NCBI GenBank assembly: GCA_907163375.1
Contig: CAJQUW010001797.1
Coordinates: 1 to 64,000, forward strand
DNA from: Prostheceraeus crozeri
Taxonomy: Eukaryota; Platyhelminthes; Polycladida; Euryleptidae
Length of the DNA: 64,000 bases
Direction of reading: 5' to 3'
The notes beneath the pieces were generated by a model. It saw only the letters and a list, made by a program, of their open reading frames with translations, searched no databases and was not told the DNA's origin. Shown here piece by piece: positions 39,190-48,960 of this stretch (the stretch's first letter is position 1; every line of letters begins with the position of its first letter). Made by a program: the position numbers and the translations under genes.

Positions 39190-41310
39190 ATGGTAAGCCA
39201 GCTAAACGTCAAAAGTTTGTTGGACTTCTTTGGAAAGCAAGCTGCAGATGATGATTTATCATCCTCGCCAACGTCGACTCTACCTGCAGATGCGGAGCCA
39301 TCATTGCCATCAATGGCCTCGTCTCAAGAGACTGAAAGAACACAAGAAAATGACGTGAAAGGAGATGTCGATGAAACCTGGTCAGCCAAACAAAAACTCA
39401 TCTTCATGCAAGCTAACGAATGGCTTATTATCAAGAATGGAAAGCTTGGGTGCAGTTTCTGTAGAGACTTTAAGACATCGAACTTGGGACCATACAGTAA
39501 GCAAGGTGTCCATGTATCGAGAGAATGGGCAGCATGCGAAATATCTGCTGTCGACAGCACAAATGACGAAGCGGACAAAGCCAGTCGCCAGAAGCATTTA
39601 AGAAACAAAGTGTATAGGCACAGGGACTCGAACGCTCACTGCGCTGTGCAAAAAATTATGCAGGAAGGGAAATTGGACCACATCGGAACTCTGTCGGCAC
39701 AAATGGAAAATCGAAGCAAAACGACCACTACAAAATGCCTCAGAATGGAATACTACATTGCCAAAAATAATCGGCCCGATACAGACTATGAAACATTGAT
39801 AGATCTTTAAGAGACCATTGGCGTAGATTTGGGTCGAAATTTGCATTCTCATGACACATGTACAAGAATGATTGAAGTGATCTCGAGCACAATGCGTCGC
39901 TAACTCTGTGAGAAGATCAGAGGGAGCAAAAATGGAATCTCATTGATCATCGACGAATCAACCTCGTTATCGAAGCGATCATGTCTGATCATTTGCATGC
40001 GTTCAAAGATAACCCCGGAGGATCCTCCATTGAATGTTTTTCTAGACCTTGTTGAACTTCCTGCCCAGAATGCATCCACTGTGTTGAACTGCTTGATGAC
40101 ATCGCTAAAAGCCAATGGTTTTGATGACGCCTACCTGTCCTCCCATTTGATTTCCTTGTGCACTGATGGAGCCTCCGTGATGCTAGGAAAGCAAAGCGGT
40201 GTAGGAGCGCAGCTGAAAAAGCAATTTCCATCTATTGCGTTATGGCACTGCTTGAACCACAGACTGGAGCTCAGTGTCTCTGACTCAATAAAGGCGGTGG
40301 ACGGCATTTTTCACATTCAATCTATGCTATCGAAGCTTCACAATATCAACTTATATTCCTCGAAGATGCAGTGGCAGTTGAACGATGTAGCAAGGAATCT
40401 CCATGTCATCTGAAGAAGATTGGCAAAGTGTTCGATGTGAGATGGGTTGCCTCATCGTACCGGACCGTCAACGCGATATGGAATGACCATGCCGCCCTGG
40501 TCAAGCATTTCAATGAATTATCGAGGGATGACATAGTGAAATCGAATGAAAGATACACGTATTCGGGAATAGTTTCCAAACTCACGACCAAAGAGTTTAT
40601 CCAAGATCTGGCACTCGTCAAAGATTGCTTAGCAGCACTTGCTGAATTGAGCGAAACTCTTCAAAATCGGACCATGACCATCAATATGGCAAAGAAGCAC
40701 ATTAAATGGACGATCTCTGCCCTGAAGAGCATGCAATCTGGCGTGGCTAACGGACAATATGCGTTTGACAAAATACAGGAAAATCTCAGTGTTGAGGCCG
40801 AAGGTGAACACAAAGTAACTTTCATGGGTGTTGATTTGAAGGAATTTACCAGGAGAACCCAGTACCAATCTTTCAGTCATGGTCGCTTCATTCAGGTATT
40901 GATCGATAACGTGAGCGCACGACTCTCGATTGAGACACAGGAGCCATGCTTGAAGTTGATAGATGTTCTCTACCCGGAAAACTGGCCTGAAGATTATGAC
41001 ATTCCCTGGCTTGAGGGTGAAAACACAATCCGACACCTTTGCGAGAGGTTCTTTATTCCTCAGGAAGGAATTATTCCCTCATTCCGCGAATATATGTCAA
41101 ACCCGATGAAAGTGCCTGGGCAAATTCAGAAGTGAATGATATATGGACTGGCCATGATGATCCCCGTGAGTTCCTCCGAGGCGGAACGAGGCTTTTCCCA
41201 GATGAACTTGGTTTCCACTTTAAGTAGGTCTGTGCTAACGTTACAGAACCTTCTCGTTATCGTTCGTCCCTTCTCTTTATAGGAGTCAATGGACCACCCT
41301 CCCATCTTTG
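39190..41310 (+). pseudogene. hAT transposase, ZNF862/KIAA1586-like, broken
   Basis: Collinear hAT transposase pieces in shifting frames. From the ATG at 39190: a SLLDFFGKQ start, a CSFC...H zinc-binding region and a 206-codon frame ending at 39810. After an in-frame stop near 39900, 39943-40413 carries the catalytic core with LIIDESTSL, CTDGASVMLGK and LWHCLNHRLEL. A frame change near 40400 leads to 40371-41135 (insertion-domain helices). The C-terminal dimerisation motif SSSEAERGFSQMN lies in a third frame near 41168-41205. At least three breaks; a further frame change at the extreme N terminus is likely. Termini and target duplication at 36251/42868 fit. The listed family members are domesticated relatives, so homology is by pattern. 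Confidence 0.85.
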
Positions 41311-41814
41311 GGATCCAGCTCCTAGTCTTGCTGAATGGTCGAAGCGACACCACCATGCAACCGACAATCTCTCCAGAAAACTTATTGCTGTCATGGAGAA
41401 AGATTTGACTTCTGTCGAGAAAGTGTTCATTAAAACTACGGCTACTTAAGGATTTTAGCATTTCTGGAATGCATCCGCTTCGCAGTTTGTGCAGTGATCA
41501 ATAATATTCATGGACGCTGAAGCAGTACAAAGTATGTTCCGACAAAGTCAATAGCAACAGTGATAAATTTTTGGTTGGATCTCTGCTCATCTAGGAAGGA
41601 AGTGATATGATAAATTTTCAATTACTTGTACTTTCATATTTTGCACGGTCAGTTTTATATTTTGCCAGATCAGTGTAAAGTATGAAGGTAGAAATGATTA
41701 TTAATTTAGCAAGTTGAGTAGAGGTACTGCTGATCAAACAAATCTAACCAAAAATTGATCACAATCTGAATTTTGTCGCAAGTTCGATATATCTAAAACA
41801 ACCAGGTAATCCAC

Positions 41815-41895
41815 ATGCTATGTTCTCGCCTCATAGAGTGGCCGCTCAGATTTTCCGAGGTTGGTGGTTCGAATCTCTTTACCGACATCAATTTT
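41815..41895 (+). repeat. Possible tRNA-derived SINE head
   Basis: GGTTCGAATCTC (41866-41877) matches a polymerase III B box, and an A-box-like CTCATAGAGTGG lies about 35 bases upstream, as in tRNA genes. The surrounding sequence does not fold into a full cloverleaf by eye, so a SINE remnant is likelier than a tRNA gene. Confidence 0.4.
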
Positions 41896-43001
41896 TCGGC
41901 GTTCTGTTGTTTCATGCATGAACTGTCCAAATGTTATTGCTCTCAATAATCTACGTGTTTGCGTGTAGAAGCAATCCATGGAAATGGATATCGCTCGCGT
42001 TTTGCTGAGCACTTGAACATTGAATATTTTTGCTTCAGACTTTATGAGTATAGTACTTTAATATTTTGCCACTGAAGATTTCATTATCAGAATCTGCTCC
42101 TAGGAAATCCCATATTTGAGAGATGTTTTATCGTTCACATGTGCAAAACTTGTAAGTCTTGTTGTTTAAATCTTGTTTTCTGACATTGACTATGTATATC
42201 TCGTCCTCTGAGTCTGATTACGACAGCCTATATACTGTACATACGAGCAGGTGCAACATTAGTCACGTTTTTAACTTTGAATTGTTTTTGTTTTGTTTGC
42301 TGTTGAGAAAGTTTACTAATTAGTTTGTTATCAAGGGATTGTCTGCTGCTCAGGAGAGTTTTTAGAATTAATTTGAAAAGGTTTGTTATGTAGATTTTGT
42401 TTCAATCGACTATTGTGCTCTCGGAAAAGATTTTGCAGAATTTGATTTTTAAAGTTGCACTGATATTATTACACAGATTTGATGAAAACGATTTTTTATT
42501 CGCTGCATATTTCTGGAGATACATACCATACTAATAATTCTTAAGTTAAAGTAAAGGCTCCTAATCCCATAAACCTTTATTTGAGGGACAATGAAATTTC
42601 AGCTAACTTAGGTTTTCATATTAAGAAGGCTCTGTCTTTCAATTGAATCGTTTGTGAGCTATGCTTAAGAATGGCTGAGTCTGAGTTTCACCTCTATTCT
42701 AGACATATCAACGTCAAAGATTCAAGAATTTGAAGCTTTTCTGATATTTTCAGAAAGTCGAAATTTTGAAAATTCCAAAAATGACTTTATTTTCATAACC
42801 TAAAGGGGGTAGGGGTCAAAGTTGCAAAATAGGGCCTATCCACCTTTTTTCAGTCGAGCGTACCCCTGCTTTAAACCATGATAGTACCATAGCTCCGTAG
42901 ATATACTTTTAATAACGGAAAAAACTGTGATATATTTTCTTTGTTTGCGGGATATAATTTTACTATTTATTAACCCTAAATGTTAAATGGCAAACTTTCA
43001 C

Positions 43002-44340
43002 TCATTGAGTTCCAGTGTTGTAGATCGAAACTTTTGAATGGCTGATAAACACGTTCATCTTGATACAGGCATCTTCTCCAGAAGCAGGGCTTGGATTGTT
43101 GGGTTGCACTTGACGCAGAAGTTTGCCGTCCAATACTGCTGAGCACTGTTCTGAATGAATGTCTGATGTCCTTTTATATGCTCTCACTCCATTAACACTC
43201 CTGTGTCCTGTCCTTTCCATTATTAACTGCTCATCGACATTGGCTTCATAGAGTCGTGTAGCACAGGTTGCTCGTAAACTGTGATTTGTTATGTGATGAG
43301 AAATTCCTGCCTTTTCACTAATCCTCTTCATATATCCAGCCAACTTATTTCTAACCGATTGGTCGGTTTGTATACCACGTTGTGTTTGACAAATTACAGT
43401 TCTTTTTCGGTATTATATAAAATCGATTAGTATCAGCGGGTCGGACTTGGTTGAATTTCTCAAAGAATGCAACATGACATCGCGTTTTATTGTCATTTTC
43501 AAATTGTACAACTTCTTTTGCCTTATGCCTCATGTTACGTAGGCCACCAGAATTGTTTTTGGAGCACTTTTCAGTATACACGACACATTTCTTTTCATTT
43601 CCTATTTCCACTTTGAATTGGTCCATTGTTAACATGCTGTGCTCATCTCCACCTCGTAATGCAAAGTGAATACCATTCAAGTAGAAAAGAGTGTACAGCA
43701 GTTTTTCTGATGTCTCATTCCCCAAAGATTTCTCCCATAATTTCTTTTCCTCTTCAAAACTAATAACATCTGCGGATTTTCGTGGTAAGTTACAACCCAA
43801 TTTAACAGACATTTTCATTGCAGCATCCAAACATTCCTTCACATGCAAGAAACTGTTGTCATTAAAGAAATCGACTCGGTTTTTATTTGCAGATAGTGTA
43901 TTCTGAATTCCGGCTACAATTGAAACTAATGTAGCGCCTTGATATCGTTGTCCGTCGCTTCTTCTTGCTTCGTGAACAAAGCGTGCCATCACACTACAAA
44001 GTTTATTTTTGTTGTAAAAGTCTATTTCTATCTTTTGTTCCTCTAGCCAATCAGTCAAAATCTTGTAGGCCCATCTATTTCGCTTCAAGGTGTTTTTTGA
44101 CTTCCCTTCGTGATTCAAGATGTTGATCTCTTCTGTACTTATACAGTTTCCAAAGCGAGATGCTGATCCACAAGGAAGTTCTTCAGATCCAAGAGAAACA
44201 GTTTTTGTTTCATTATTTGCAGGGCCAGAAGAGGATCTTATACTTGCATGAATTTCCAGGCCACTGATCATTTCTCCAGGAAATAGACTAAAATCAATTG
44301 GATATGGCCAGTCATTCATATCATCACTCACATATGCCAT
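43002..44340 (-). pseudogene. Crypton-type tyrosine recombinase, frameshifted
   Basis: The N-terminal part (ATG at 44340 to stop near 43351) has an acidic leader, a SAM-like core-binding region (LKRNRWAYKILTDWLEE) and the first catalytic arginine in FALRGGDEH. The C-terminal part (43343-43002, another frame) has the rest of the active site: NHSLRATCATRL (HxxR), MERTGHRSVNGV (second His) and the tyrosine in RAYKRT. The two frames meet at the conserved RPIG point, with one extra base and a stop, so the gene is broken by a single-base indel or an assembly error. The pattern matches Crypton-derived recombinases related to the ZMYM/KCTD1/QRICH1 group. Confidence 0.82.
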
Positions 44341-44419
44341 GTTTTCCACTTAGTAGAAATGATGTCTGTAGTTTGAAATTAAAACACACGATCCTCAAGA
44401 CATAACTAGATTCATTTGA

Positions 44420-44454
44420 ATTTCCGGGATATATTTACAATACATCCCGGAAAT
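44420..44454. repeat. Palindrome, 11-bp arms, 13-bp spacer
   Basis: ATTTCCGGGAT and ATCCCGGAAAT are perfect inverted arms, 80 bp upstream of the recombinase start. The size resembles a tyrosine recombinase core site, but function is unproven. Confidence 0.7.
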
Positions 44455-44470
44455 ATCATGGTTTAATAGA

Positions 44471-44572
44471 AATATTGCATAGATTTCTGGGAGGTACCGT
44501 ATCAACTTAAATCCCTCGAGCCTTCGGCTCTCGGGATATAAAATCATACCTCCCAGAAATCTATGTAATATT
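44471..44572. repeat. Foldback with 26-bp arms and inner hairpin
   Basis: Arms 44471-44496 and 44547-44572 share AGATTTCTGGGAGGTA in inverted orientation, with one mismatch in 26 bp. Inside, 44511-44537 forms a second hairpin around CCTTCGG. Lies between the recombinase pseudogene and the Polinton. Confidence 0.85.
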
Positions 44573-44930
44573 TACTACTTACCAATTCATTCATTAATGG
44601 ATTCTCAAGCTGGAGTGACGGACGACGGTTCATGGTTGTCTGGTGCATTGAGAATTCAATGTGAAAATGGCGGGCATATAATGGTGCATTATATACCCTC
44701 CAATGCCGGGCTATAAAACGTAATGAAGATGTATTTAACATCAATTATAACAAATATACAAAAAGTAAGTCAATATACAAACAAGGTAGATCCAGAAAGT
44801 GCAGGTAAGTTATACAATTATCACGAAGGAAGAAAATGGAAGACTTGAGTCTATGCATTTTATTGTAATCCCTTATAAAAAGGATTATGCCGGTCTATAA
44901 TGAGTAGTGAAAACTGTGCCCTACTTGCCA
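44573..44930. other. Non-coding spacer
   Basis: Contains TATATA/TATAAAA words (44690-44720) that could belong to a promoter, but no gene can be assigned. No Polinton terminal repeat recognised. Confidence 0.35.
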
Positions 44931-45150
44931 CGGATAGGTACATGGATAGGTACATGTAAAGTTTAGTGTTATCAATAGGTACATGGATAGGTACATGTAA
45001 AGTTTAGTGTTGTCAATAGGAACATGGATAGGTACATGGATAGGTACATGTATACTTTAGTTATCGATAGGCACATGGATAGGTACATGTATAATTCAGT
45101 GTTATCAATAGGAACTTGTATGAGATCTGTTTTACTGGATAGGTACATGT
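44931..45150. repeat. Minisatellite of GGATAGGTACAT units
   Basis: About nine copies of (G)GATAGGTACATG, alternating with GTAAAGTTTAGTGTTATCA-type spacers, give a higher-order period of roughly 55-60 bp. Non-coding. Confidence 0.85.
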
Positions 45151-45341
45151 GTTTGGTACACTGTGTTTCGGAACGTCTATGATCGAACTTGTGTGGTTTG
45201 GTTCTGAGCACTTGGGTACGTACCGATAGACGTCCGTTGTTTGATTTTGAATGGGTTTGCTCAATTGCGACTATTGTGACTATTGCAACCATTGTAATCA
45301 AGATGACACATTGATTTTCCTTTTACGTAGACAAACTATGC

Positions 45342-45349
45342 TATAAATA
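45342..45349 (+). promoter_or_regulatory. TATA box of the UBA-RING gene
   Basis: TATAAATA lies only 27 bases before the first ATG (45376), so a leader would be very short. Unlike the other promoters here I see no CRE/AP-1-like site nearby. Confidence 0.45.
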
Positions 45350-45375
45350 TGAGATAGTTTTTGATAACATACATA

Positions 45376-45873
45376 ATGATGACTAGTATCCCAACGTCGT
45401 GGGTTGTCGCAAGAGACCTTGGATATTCGTTCAAAGCCATAGAAACTGTAACAAATCTCAGTGAAAATATCAACGCTGGTGATTTAGTTGATCGACTAAT
45501 GGATCTAGATGAGCATGCTATGAATCACAATTTGGATCGTAGGTGGATAGAGGATTTCTCCATGCTACACTGCAATGATAGTGAAATTAGGAGGATCAAA
45601 TTGGAACGATATGGAAAGAAGGAGACATCTGACAGTGTTTTAATAAAAAGTTCTCCCAATAAAAGTGACTTCAGAAGGAAATTAGAACAAGAGACATTTA
45701 AATTATTATGTGAACGGAGCTGCGTTAAATGTTTTAAACAGGAACGATCACTTCTCTTTTTGCCATGTTCTCATAGCGTTATGTGTTCTACATGTTATGT
45801 ACCCTTTGAAACTTCATCTTGTCCCCTTTGCGATGAAGAAATATCTTCAACAGTCACTGTATATCGTTCATGA
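45376..45873 (+). CDS. IAP-like UBA-RING protein without BIR domain
   Basis: 165 residues from the first in-frame ATG (45376; a second follows at once). Residues 8-50 match the UBA domain of inhibitor-of-apoptosis proteins (ARDLGYSF...DLVDRLMDLDEHA). Residues 116-152 form a C3HC4 RING with C116, C119, C131, H133, C137, C140, C149 and C152, and the protein ends TVTVYRS, the usual IAP RING tail. No BIR repeat is present. By family knowledge it would be a ubiquitin ligase binding ubiquitin through UBA; a role against host cell death is inference. First gene of the plus-strand series. Such genes occur in large DNA viruses; it is not part of the Polinton core set and was probably acquired from a host. 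Confidence 0.8.
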   Translation: MMTSIPTSWVVARDLGYSFKAIETVTNLSENINAGDLVDRLMDLDEHAMNHNLDRRWIEDFSMLHCNDSEIRRIKLERYGKKETSDSVLIKSSPNKSDFRRKLEQETFKLLCERSCVKCFKQERSLLFLPCSHSVMCSTCYVPFETSSCPLCDEEISSTVTVYRS

Positions 45874-45937
45874 TGAGTCATCATGCAGGTCTGTGATTGG
45901 TCACTATTGTGTCTTTGTGTGACTTTTCTATATAAGG
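45874..45937 (+). promoter_or_regulatory. Promoter: AP-1-like site, ATTGG, TATATAAGG
   Basis: TGAGTCATCA (45874-45883), GATTGG (45895-45900) and TATATAAGG (45929-45937) lie in order before the gene starting at 45984. The same component types recur at 47145-47193 and 59880-59928. Confidence 0.6.
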
Positions 45938-45983
45938 AGGACATTGTACCGTTCTATTTCAAGCATAATTTGAGGCTAATACA

Positions 45984-46172
45984 ATGTCAATCAGCATGTC
46001 GTTCACTACCAACATTCCCATTTCAATAATTTACCGAAGTCAACTCTTCACGGGCAATATATTTTATTCTGCCGTGAATATAACTGGCTATAAAGCGGAT
46101 TTGGTGGATCTGATGGAGGAAATAGTGAAGTATTTCCGCTGCGGAGAGACGTTGTGGTGCAGAGAATGCTAA
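45984..46172 (+). CDS. Unknown 62-residue ORF
   Basis: Starts at an ATG preceded by GCTAATACA, a word also found before the major capsid gene. The short product is hydrophobic in its first half (NIPISIIYRS, FYSAVNITGY) and ends in a helix LVDLMEEIVKYF. It ends at 46172, overlapping the next ATG (46166) in another frame. Either two overlapping genes or one gene split by an indel near 46135; helix continuity across the junction slightly favours the latter. No known family recognised. Confidence 0.45.
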   Translation: MSISMSFTTNIPISIIYRSQLFTGNIFYSAVNITGYKADLVDLMEEIVKYFRCGETLWCREC

Positions 46173-46606
46173 TGAGAGTCGTGAACAACGCTCTTACACG
46201 AGTTGCAAGATTCTGGCTCAACGAAGTATTTCGCCCACTATCTCAAACGGAGATTGTACCGGAATACTCTCGCTGTTGGTGCAGCAGTATCCAACGGAAA
46301 CTCAACACATGTCTCCATGACATTATCACCTCCAGCTACTATGATGAGAAGGGTGAGAAGTGCAAACTGGACTTGTTCAGTGGACCGCCATCAGTAAGCA
46401 TCAATGTGGCTGCTCAAGGACATTCTGAGGTGATCAGTTTGCGGGCATACTATGCCAATATTTTAAAGACTTTCCATTTAAAGCCTTGCTGTATGTGCTG
46501 TCCTATTTCAAAACATCTAATGAAAGACATTGAGCAGCTCATAACTGCTACAAATGAGACTCTAGCCGATGTAAGTGTATATCAGTTTCCCTCTACAACT
46601 TGCTAA
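46166..46606 (+). CDS. Unknown 146-residue protein
   Basis: ATG at 46166 overlaps the stop of the preceding frame. The product starts with a basic amphipathic helix (VVNNALTRVARFWLNEVF) and has a cysteine cluster (KPCCMCCP) near residue 112. No domain recognised. It lies in the plus-strand block between the UBA-RING gene and the small basic protein. The frame stays open upstream of the ATG, keeping open fusion with the 45984 frame. Confidence 0.5.
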   Translation: MLMRVVNNALTRVARFWLNEVFRPLSQTEIVPEYSRCWCSSIQRKLNTCLHDIITSSYYDEKGEKCKLDLFSGPPSVSINVAAQGHSEVISLRAYYANILKTFHLKPCCMCCPISKHLMKDIEQLITATNETLADVSVYQFPSTTC

Positions 46607-46732
46607 GTGTTTTATGTAATTTTATACGTACCAGCAACAAACTCTGTGAATGCTTGTAAACTTTTGTATATAATGTTGTAAGTACTAAGCAAAAATTGTA
46701 ATTGTATTATCTATTTCCATATTAGAATAAAA

Positions 46733-47068
46733 ATGTCTGTAAAACAGAAGGCATCTTCTCGTCAATCGAAACGGTCCTTCAAACCTTCAAGTCAGTTTAA
46801 AAAGACGTTGCGAAAGTTAAACAGGATACATGATAATAAGAAGAAGTGTAAATTGATTCAAAATTCAAGTGATGATTTCATTCGTGATTTAGCTTTTGCA
46901 ATACACAAATGTCTACCTATTTACAAGCCTCTGTTGAATGCTGGCTCTTTGAATAGCATAAAAAAGTTTTCAAATCCAAGGAGTAGTGATAAGAAAAGGC
47001 GAAACTTAATTCAGCGCGGTGGTGGTGGGTTTCTAAGTATGTTAAATGATATTGGAAACAGTAATTAA
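46733..47068 (+). CDS. Small basic Polinton protein, IQRGGGGFL tail
   Basis: 111 residues, about a quarter Lys/Arg. The layout (basic start, central helix FIRDLAFAIHKCL, a KKRRNLIQRGGGGFLSML tail) fits a small protein commonly encoded next to Polinton capsid genes in invertebrates, with a K.R..L.Q.GGFL terminus. Its function is not established to my knowledge; charge suggests DNA or capsid-interior binding, and the Gly-Gly could be a processing site for the element's adenain-like protease (inference). Confidence 0.65.
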   Translation: MSVKQKASSRQSKRSFKPSSQFKKTLRKLNRIHDNKKKCKLIQNSSDDFIRDLAFAIHKCLPIYKPLLNAGSLNSIKKFSNPRSSDKKRRNLIQRGGGGFLSMLNDIGNSN

Positions 47069-47144
47069 TGGTGTAATCAATAGTCCGCTTGGAAGGATTG
47101 CAGCAACTGCTGCAATGTTAATATAAGGTTAGCGAATCATAAAG

Positions 47145-47193
47145 TGACACGTCATCACTTTGATTGATGAGTCATATATAGGTGTATATAAGG
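47145..47193 (+). promoter_or_regulatory. Promoter: CRE/AP-1-like sites and TATATAAGG
   Basis: CACGTCATCA (47148-47157), TGAGTCAT (47168-47175) and TATATAAGG (47185-47193) precede the ATG at 47278 by 85 bases. Confidence 0.6.
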
Positions 47194-47277
47194 AAGACGC
47201 TTTAATGATATTTTACCACTTTCAAGTGACAATTCATTTGCGCTGGTTGAAAGCTCCGAATTAGTACTTGTTGAAAC

Positions 47278-48012
47278 ATGACTCAGAAAATGTATACAAT
47301 CAGAGAGGAAGGTGACGCTTTTGAGCAAGATCTCTTGAAGCTTCGTCCGACACGAAAGGTGCAAGGGATTGGAAATACGTTCTACTTTCAAACCTTGAAT
47401 TATGGTGATGATGGCTTTTATCTTCAAGTTCCATTCTTCCACAGTAATGGTATGTCTACATCAGGGTATAGCAATATGAGACAAATGCGAGTGACTTTTC
47501 CAAAATGGCAACAGGTGATTCTTAAAACTATTGACTCTTTCGCGAAAGAATGTGTTGAGCTGCCTGAAAGTGCTCCCACTCATTGGAGAAAGGCATTAGA
47601 GGAAGGAGTTGGTTATAAGGAATTGCCGGAATTCGATACACTGTTTTTAAAACTATCTGATCATTTTCAAGCATTCGATCTCTTTACAAACGCGATGGAA
47701 TGTGAGGATCTCAAACGGGGCCGCTATATGGGCTTAGTTCACGTTACCGGACTTTATATTGGCTCACATGGTTCGACTGGTAAAGTCGCATCTTTACAAA
47801 TGAAGGTTCTTCAACTAGTCTATGAACCACTACCAATTGATAAATGTTTAATTAACATTGATAAGACTGCTTCAAGTGATGGGAAGGAAGAGAGCAAAAA
47901 GCGAGGTCGGAAATCTAAAGATGGGAATCCTAAATTGAAGTTGAAGCGCCAAGATGCTGACTTGAAAACTTTCTATAATCCTAATTGTGATGAGGAAACA
48001 CAAATGTTTTAA
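47278..48012 (+). CDS. Unknown 244-residue Polinton protein
   Basis: Has its own promoter. The first 200 residues look like one globular mixed alpha/beta domain (FYFQTLNY, YLQVPFFHSNG, GRYMGLVHVTGLYIG, LQMKVLQLVYEPL). The last 40 are Lys/Arg-rich with an AT-hook-like KKRGRKSKDG. Position (between the small basic protein and the ATPase) and basic tail suggest DNA binding, but I do not recognise a named family. A separate TATA-type promoter suggests expression apart from the capsid genes. No breaks. Confidence 0.7.
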   Translation: MTQKMYTIREEGDAFEQDLLKLRPTRKVQGIGNTFYFQTLNYGDDGFYLQVPFFHSNGMSTSGYSNMRQMRVTFPKWQQVILKTIDSFAKECVELPESAPTHWRKALEEGVGYKELPEFDTLFLKLSDHFQAFDLFTNAMECEDLKRGRYMGLVHVTGLYIGSHGSTGKVASLQMKVLQLVYEPLPIDKCLINIDKTASSDGKEESKKRGRKSKDGNPKLKLKRQDADLKTFYNPNCDEETQMF

Positions 48013-48153
48013 TTTGTAAATGTTTTAATTTGTAAATGTAACTTGAAAGTTTCTATTCTGAATGTAAATAAACTTGATCTGGAACATGTGTCTGTTTTGT
48101 TGTTCTAAGCAAAATTAGCGGGATGATGAGTTTAATGTTAATGGAATTATAAG

Positions 48154-48789
48154 ATGACAGATTTTCGTCTATTCACTGATCGCACAATGTGTGTCGCTGG
48201 ACCAAGTCAGTCCGGTAAAACTACATTTGTAACTGAATTGCTACAATATAGAAATGAAATGTTTAACAAGGAAATTAAGAGAGTCAAATGGTATTATGGA
48301 ATATTTCAACCACAACTACATTCTGCACTTCGCCAGAAAGGTTATGAGGTGAAGCAAGGGTTGCCATCAACTGAGGATATCAAAGCAGGTGACTTACTAG
48401 TATTAGATGATCTATTACGAGAAAGCAAATCTTCAAAGGATGTAACTGAAATGTTCATTCAAACTGCACATCATAGGGAAGCTTTTATTGTCTACATCAC
48501 CCAAAACATCTTCGATGGAGGGAAAGAGCAAAGAACTAGAAGTTTGAATACACATTATTTGGCAATATTTAAAAATCCAAGAGATAGCAGTCAGATACAT
48601 CATCTCAGTAGACAGATATTACCTCAACAACCTAAAGTACTTTCAAAAATATATGAAGATGTAACAAAGAAACCACATGGTTATCTATTTATTGATCTAA
48701 CCCAGGAATGTCCGGAACGACTTCGATTTCGAACAAATATCATACCTAATTCCGCTGAACCAATGACAGTTTTCTCGGTTCACAGTTAG
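48154..48789 (+). CDS. Genome-packaging ATPase (FtsK/HerA type)
   Basis: 211 residues. Walker A is AGPSQSGKTT (residues 15-24); Walker B is LLVLDDLL (81-88, D85/D86); a sensor-like VYITQN follows near 115. This is the A32-like packaging ATPase of Polintons, adintoviruses and virophages, which pumps DNA into the capsid. Normal length, intact, between the 244-residue protein and the conserved 200-residue protein. Confidence 0.9.
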   Translation: MTDFRLFTDRTMCVAGPSQSGKTTFVTELLQYRNEMFNKEIKRVKWYYGIFQPQLHSALRQKGYEVKQGLPSTEDIKAGDLLVLDDLLRESKSSKDVTEMFIQTAHHREAFIVYITQNIFDGGKEQRTRSLNTHYLAIFKNPRDSSQIHHLSRQILPQQPKVLSKIYEDVTKKPHGYLFIDLTQECPERLRFRTNIIPNSAEPMTVFSVHS

Positions 48790-48960
48790 TTTTAAGCAAT
48801 GTACTTTGTTGCCTTATTATTTTCAAACATGTCGTATTCAAAGATGGTAGTCATTCCTCAAGAGTAGTATGTACAATTGACTACATTACAAAGTGCACAG
48901 GAAGTCAAAAATATAGATCAACCTATTACGAATCAACTTAAGGAACTAACACAAAAGGAT

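Larger units (their letters stand above)
36251..42868 (+). mobile_element. hAT element, 6.6 kb, degraded
   Basis: The left end begins CAGGGTACGCTCG and the right end finishes CGAGCGTACCCCTG, an inverted terminal pair of about 14 bp starting with CAGGG as in hAT elements. Both sides carry the identical 8-mer CTTTAAAC (36243-36250 and 42869-42876), the expected 8-bp target duplication. A hAT transposase pseudogene lies inside at 39190-41310, plus a LINE fragment (37075-37635) and a tandem duplication. The stretch after 41310 is non-coding apart from a possible SINE. An intact duplication with a broken gene suggests a moderately old single insertion. Confidence 0.9.

Noticed and set aside
39324..40621. 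Several antisense frames of 70-135 codons
   Set aside because: They lie opposite recognisable hAT transposase segments and have no domains.
41126..41461. 111-codon minus-strand frame
   Set aside because: It is the antisense shadow of the hAT C-terminal dimerisation region.
41815..41895. Functional tRNA gene
   Set aside because: Box-like motifs are present but no full cloverleaf or anticodon arm could be drawn.
43002..44340. Tyrosine recombinase as the Polinton's own integrase
   Set aside because: An intact DDE integrase is present at 49647, and the recombinase is of Crypton type and broken; adjacency alone is not enough.
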